This document shows positions 61,704-64,000 of a stretch of DNA of 64,000 nt, in pieces (position 1 is the stretch's first letter; each line of letters opens with the position of its first letter). The stretch lies in IMG/VR virus record IMGVR_UViG_3300006108_000016, positions 1 to 64,000 of that record. The stretch is one strand, 5' to 3'. The notes under the pieces are model-generated. The model searched no databases. It saw nothing but the letters and a program-made list of their open reading frames with translations, and was not told where the DNA came from. A program made the translations under genes and the position numbers. The stretch is from a virus.

Positions 61704-63089
61704 ATGGAAAAAGAAATATTCAACAAACTATTTGGTGGGGGTGAATTAGAAGTTCTCTATAGTAACTTAGAGACTCTCACACCCGAACAAAAAAGGTCTG
61801 TTGAAATTGGCTTGGGTATTCGTAAGGGACAAAAAGAATCACCGGTAATGAATGAGTATGTTGAAAACGTTCAACAAAAATTTGAACCTCAAAGAGTTGC
61901 AAAAGCAATGACCGGCAACTCTAAATTAAAAGGTAAGACTGATGATAATATGCAAGAAAATGAAGAAGAAGAGATTTCTAGCCCTAAAAAAGACCCACAA
62001 ATATCTAAAGTTGCACCCAACACACATTTAAAGTTGAAAAAAGGTGATTCGGAAGCCGACATTCTTGCCAAAATGTTAAACATGATGAACGAGAATTATG
62101 ATAAGAAAAGAAAATCGCAACTCGAAAGCGATAAAATGTTAAAATTAGAAGATGAACATAAGAATAATAGAAACAAAAAACTACTTGAAGCATTAGGTCA
62201 TCAACAACCTAAAAAGAAAAAACAAAAGTATGTTGAAAACTATTCATGGCTTAAGTATGCCGCTTTTGCTAGTTTAGCGGGATTAGGTTTATTTGGCATG
62301 GATAAAGCATTTGCGGGTTTTAAGAAAAATGTAAGTGACTTTAAATTTCCTGATTTAGGTGAGTTACTTAAATCAATGGAACAAAAAGTACCAAAATTTA
62401 GTAAACTCAAAACAGATTTTGGCAATCTTGTAGATAATTTAAAATCACCAGAAGCAGTTGCAGGTGGTGGATCAACACCAGAATTACTTGCCGTGATGAA
62501 TAAAATCAAAGAAATGCATCCTGATGTAAAAATCAATGCACTAAATGACAAATACCATCAAGATATATTACATCAAGATATGAGTCATCCGCACCCAGGT
62601 GGATTTGGTGCTGATATTAACATACCATCGGAAAAATTAACAAGTGAAGGTGCAATGAAACTTCAATCAGAACTTCAAAGCACAGTACCAGGTACAAAAG
62701 TTATATATGAGCCACCAGATAAAAGTGGTGCTAATCCGACTGGACATTACCATTTACAAACACCTAAGCCTATGGCACAGCCTGAGATAGAGTCAAAAAC
62801 TACTGACATTCAAGCACCAGAAACAAATGCCGTAAAACCTGAAACACCAACTAAACTACAATTAGTACCAAAAACAGCACCACTTGCAGATGCTGATGTT
62901 AAAGTTAAAGCGATGCAAGATGCAAAAGGTCAACCGAGAAAACCTAAAGTCACAATTATCAAACAAGATTTGTACAATATCTATAAAACTGAAGATGTGA
63001 AACAAGGTATACAAGATGTTGAAGCTAGAAACTGGCAAGCAAACAAAGAGATACCTGCTCACATAGTTAAACAATTTGGATTACAATAA
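61704..63089 (+). CDS. Tail hub / tape-measure-like protein with M15-like peptidase motif (461 aa)
   Basis: A 461-residue basic protein. Residues ~108-165 hold 'LKKGDSEADILAKMLNMMNE' and a charged coiled coil ending 'LLEALGH', shared with the next gene. Residues ~184-200 are a short hydrophobic helix ('YAAFASLAGLGLFGMDKAF'). Residues ~260-352 look like a compact domain with 'ALNDKYHQDILHQDMSHPHP', 'GGFGADINI' and 'GHYHLQ'. H297-x2-G-x-G-x-D304 and the late H348/H350 recall M15/VanY-type zinc peptidases. The usual Glu/Asp three residues before the last His is not obvious. The C-terminal 100 residues are Pro/Lys-rich. It follows gp51, where tape-measure and hub genes are expected. It could supply the cell-wall activity absent from gp5. 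Confidence 0.6.
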   Translation: MEKEIFNKLFGGGELEVLYSNLETLTPEQKRSVEIGLGIRKGQKESPVMNEYVENVQQKFEPQRVAKAMTGNSKLKGKTDDNMQENEEEEISSPKKDPQISKVAPNTHLKLKKGDSEADILAKMLNMMNENYDKKRKSQLESDKMLKLEDEHKNNRNKKLLEALGHQQPKKKKQKYVENYSWLKYAAFASLAGLGLFGMDKAFAGFKKNVSDFKFPDLGELLKSMEQKVPKFSKLKTDFGNLVDNLKSPEAVAGGGSTPELLAVMNKIKEMHPDVKINALNDKYHQDILHQDMSHPHPGGFGADINIPSEKLTSEGAMKLQSELQSTVPGTKVIYEPPDKSGANPTGHYHLQTPKPMAQPEIESKTTDIQAPETNAVKPETPTKLQLVPKTAPLADADVKVKAMQDAKGQPRKPKVTIIKQDLYNIYKTEDVKQGIQDVEARNWQANKEIPAHIVKQFGLQ

Positions 63090-64000
63090 TGGATTACGAA
63101 ACAGCACGAAGAGTCAGAGGTAGAAGTGTTAAAGAATTAACAATTCAAAATATTGCCAATGGAGGTAGTATTGTTGGTTCATATAAAACTGCTATCGGTT
63201 CTAAATTTAAAGCTAGAGCAACTAAGTTGCAAGAGAAATTTGACCCATTGAATTGGGTTAATATGCTTAACTCACCGTTGACTACTGCTATTGTTGGTAG
63301 ATTATTTGGTAGGAAATCTAGTACGATTAGATATTATCTCGACAAACAAAAACGTAATAAAAATCCAAACTATACCAAAGTTGGTCCTGGTCGTGCAACT
63401 AAATTACGTATTGGTGATTCTAGTGCAGATATTCTTGCAAAGATGTTTAATTTGATGCAAAAAGAACATGATGAAAGTCTAAAACGTTGGGAACTTGAAT
63501 CGGAACATTCACAACAAAGAAAAGATGATGAAGAAAAGAGACATCAAGAGTTATTAAAAGCAATTGCTGGTATGGGTCATACTACAGTAAAAGTTGATAA
63601 TGATGATGAAAAGAAAAAATCTAAATCACTCAAGGAAAAACTTGAGGCTCTATTTAAAGATATAATGAAACCGATTGAAGCAATTGGTGAATTCTTTAAA
63701 GATGTATTCAAGTTTGTCGAAAAAATCTTTTTGAATATTGGTAAAACTCTTTTTGAAATTGGTAAAGGTCTTGTTGATGTTCTTAAATTTGTGGGTGAAA
63801 TAGGATTAGATTTTGCTGAGATGGTTGGTAAAGCAGTTTTAAAAGTCGTAGGGTTAATAGGACCTATCTTCAATAAAACATTTGCCGCTATCGGTTTGGC
63901 TATTGAAGAAATTTTTAAATGGTTATCGAAACATGAGGCTAAACTTGGTGCTATGAAAGCCCTTCAAGCATTAACCGGTACAGGTGAAGGTGGTTCTCAA
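63089..64000 (+). CDS. Tape-measure-like tail protein, N-terminal part (cut by window end)
   Basis: An open frame from the ATG at 63,089 (overlapping the previous TAA) to the end of the window, at least 304 residues with no stop. It begins 'MDYETARRVRGRSVKELTIQ'. Residues ~105-140 repeat the module of the preceding protein: 'LRIGDSSADILAKMFNLMQK', then a coiled coil and 'LLKAIAGMGH'. Residues ~180-285 are long hydrophobic/charged helices ('PIEAIGEFFKDVFKFVEKIF', 'LFEIGKGLVDVLKFVGEIGL') of the kind found in tape measures. The tail end 'GTGEGGSQ' may begin a muramidase or linker region beyond the window. It probably sets tail length inside the tube, with gp26 and gp51 as chaperones. Confidence 0.65.
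   Translation, partial: MDYETARRVRGRSVKELTIQNIANGGSIVGSYKTAIGSKFKARATKLQEKFDPLNWVNMLNSPLTTAIVGRLFGRKSSTIRYYLDKQKRNKNPNYTKVGPGRATKLRIGDSSADILAKMFNLMQKEHDESLKRWELESEHSQQRKDDEEKRHQELLKAIAGMGHTTVKVDNDDEKKKSKSLKEKLEALFKDIMKPIEAIGEFFKDVFKFVEKIFLNIGKTLFEIGKGLVDVLKFVGEIGLDFAEMVGKAVLKVVGLIGPIFNKTFAAIGLAIEEIFKWLSKHEAKLGAMKALQALTGTGEGGSQ

Noticed and set aside
1-64000. tRNA genes, insertion sequences, integrase or attachment sites
   Set aside because: Nearly every base lies in assigned structural genes, and no cloverleaf, transposase motif or terminal inverted repeat pair was seen.

Overview
The window is the morphogenesis region of a T4-like contractile-tailed phage (Caudoviricetes). It is AT-rich and almost wholly coding. 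Genes abut or overlap, the largest gap is about 70 bases, and no stretch over 300 bases lacks a gene. I see no tRNA, integrase, transposase or host gene. The style of the proteins resembles T4-like phages of aquatic bacteria (cyanophage and pelagiphage relatives): gp5 without lysozyme, DUF4815-type baseplate protein, 'ANAAFxxAN' tail-fibre repeats, glycine-rich adhesins and NATAAATA-like late promoters. The host cannot be named from this sequence.

Layout. From 59,080 down to position 1 the minus strand carries one very long co-directional late block. It begins with the tail-tube cap and baseplate hub and wedge genes: gp48, gp53, a gp27-like hub, gp5 split into three genes, gp25, gp6, gp7, a fibre-like gene and gp8. 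A DUF4815/S74 giant protein, its 726-aa partner and an S74 tail fibre follow. Next comes an adhesin and fibre region of about 31 kb (34.7-3.1 kb). The strand ends with neck and packaging genes gp13, gp14, gp15 and gp16, and the start codon of the next gene, expected to be gp17. From 59,150 to 64,000 the plus strand carries head-completion nuclease gp4, a conserved unknown, a gp54/gp19-like tube initiator, gp26, gp51 and two tape-measure-like or hub proteins, the last cut by the window end.

The two strands diverge from a 69-base gap. It holds a perfect 17-base inverted repeat made of two late promoter boxes, one facing each way.

The most unusual part is the adhesin region. It is cut into modules by late-promoter boxes. 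Several of these boxes lie on the stop codon of the preceding large adhesin. Four times the order repeats: an adaptor-type protein, a ~107-116-aa beta protein, then a large adhesin. The adhesins are two 1.5-kaa proteins with IPT/TIG, Ig-like and six LamG-like repeats, and two glycine-island proteins. A third glycine-island protein sits in the first module. This looks like a set of exchangeable receptor-binding cassettes.

Other notable signals: near absence of GCAGC/GCTGC in the whole window with matching use of GCC-GCN for Ala-Ala; a candidate -1 frameshift joining gp26 to gp51; gp5 divided into OB-fold, helical and needle genes; shared small beta modules across neck and baseplate proteins; and near-identical tandem DNA repeats in fibre genes.
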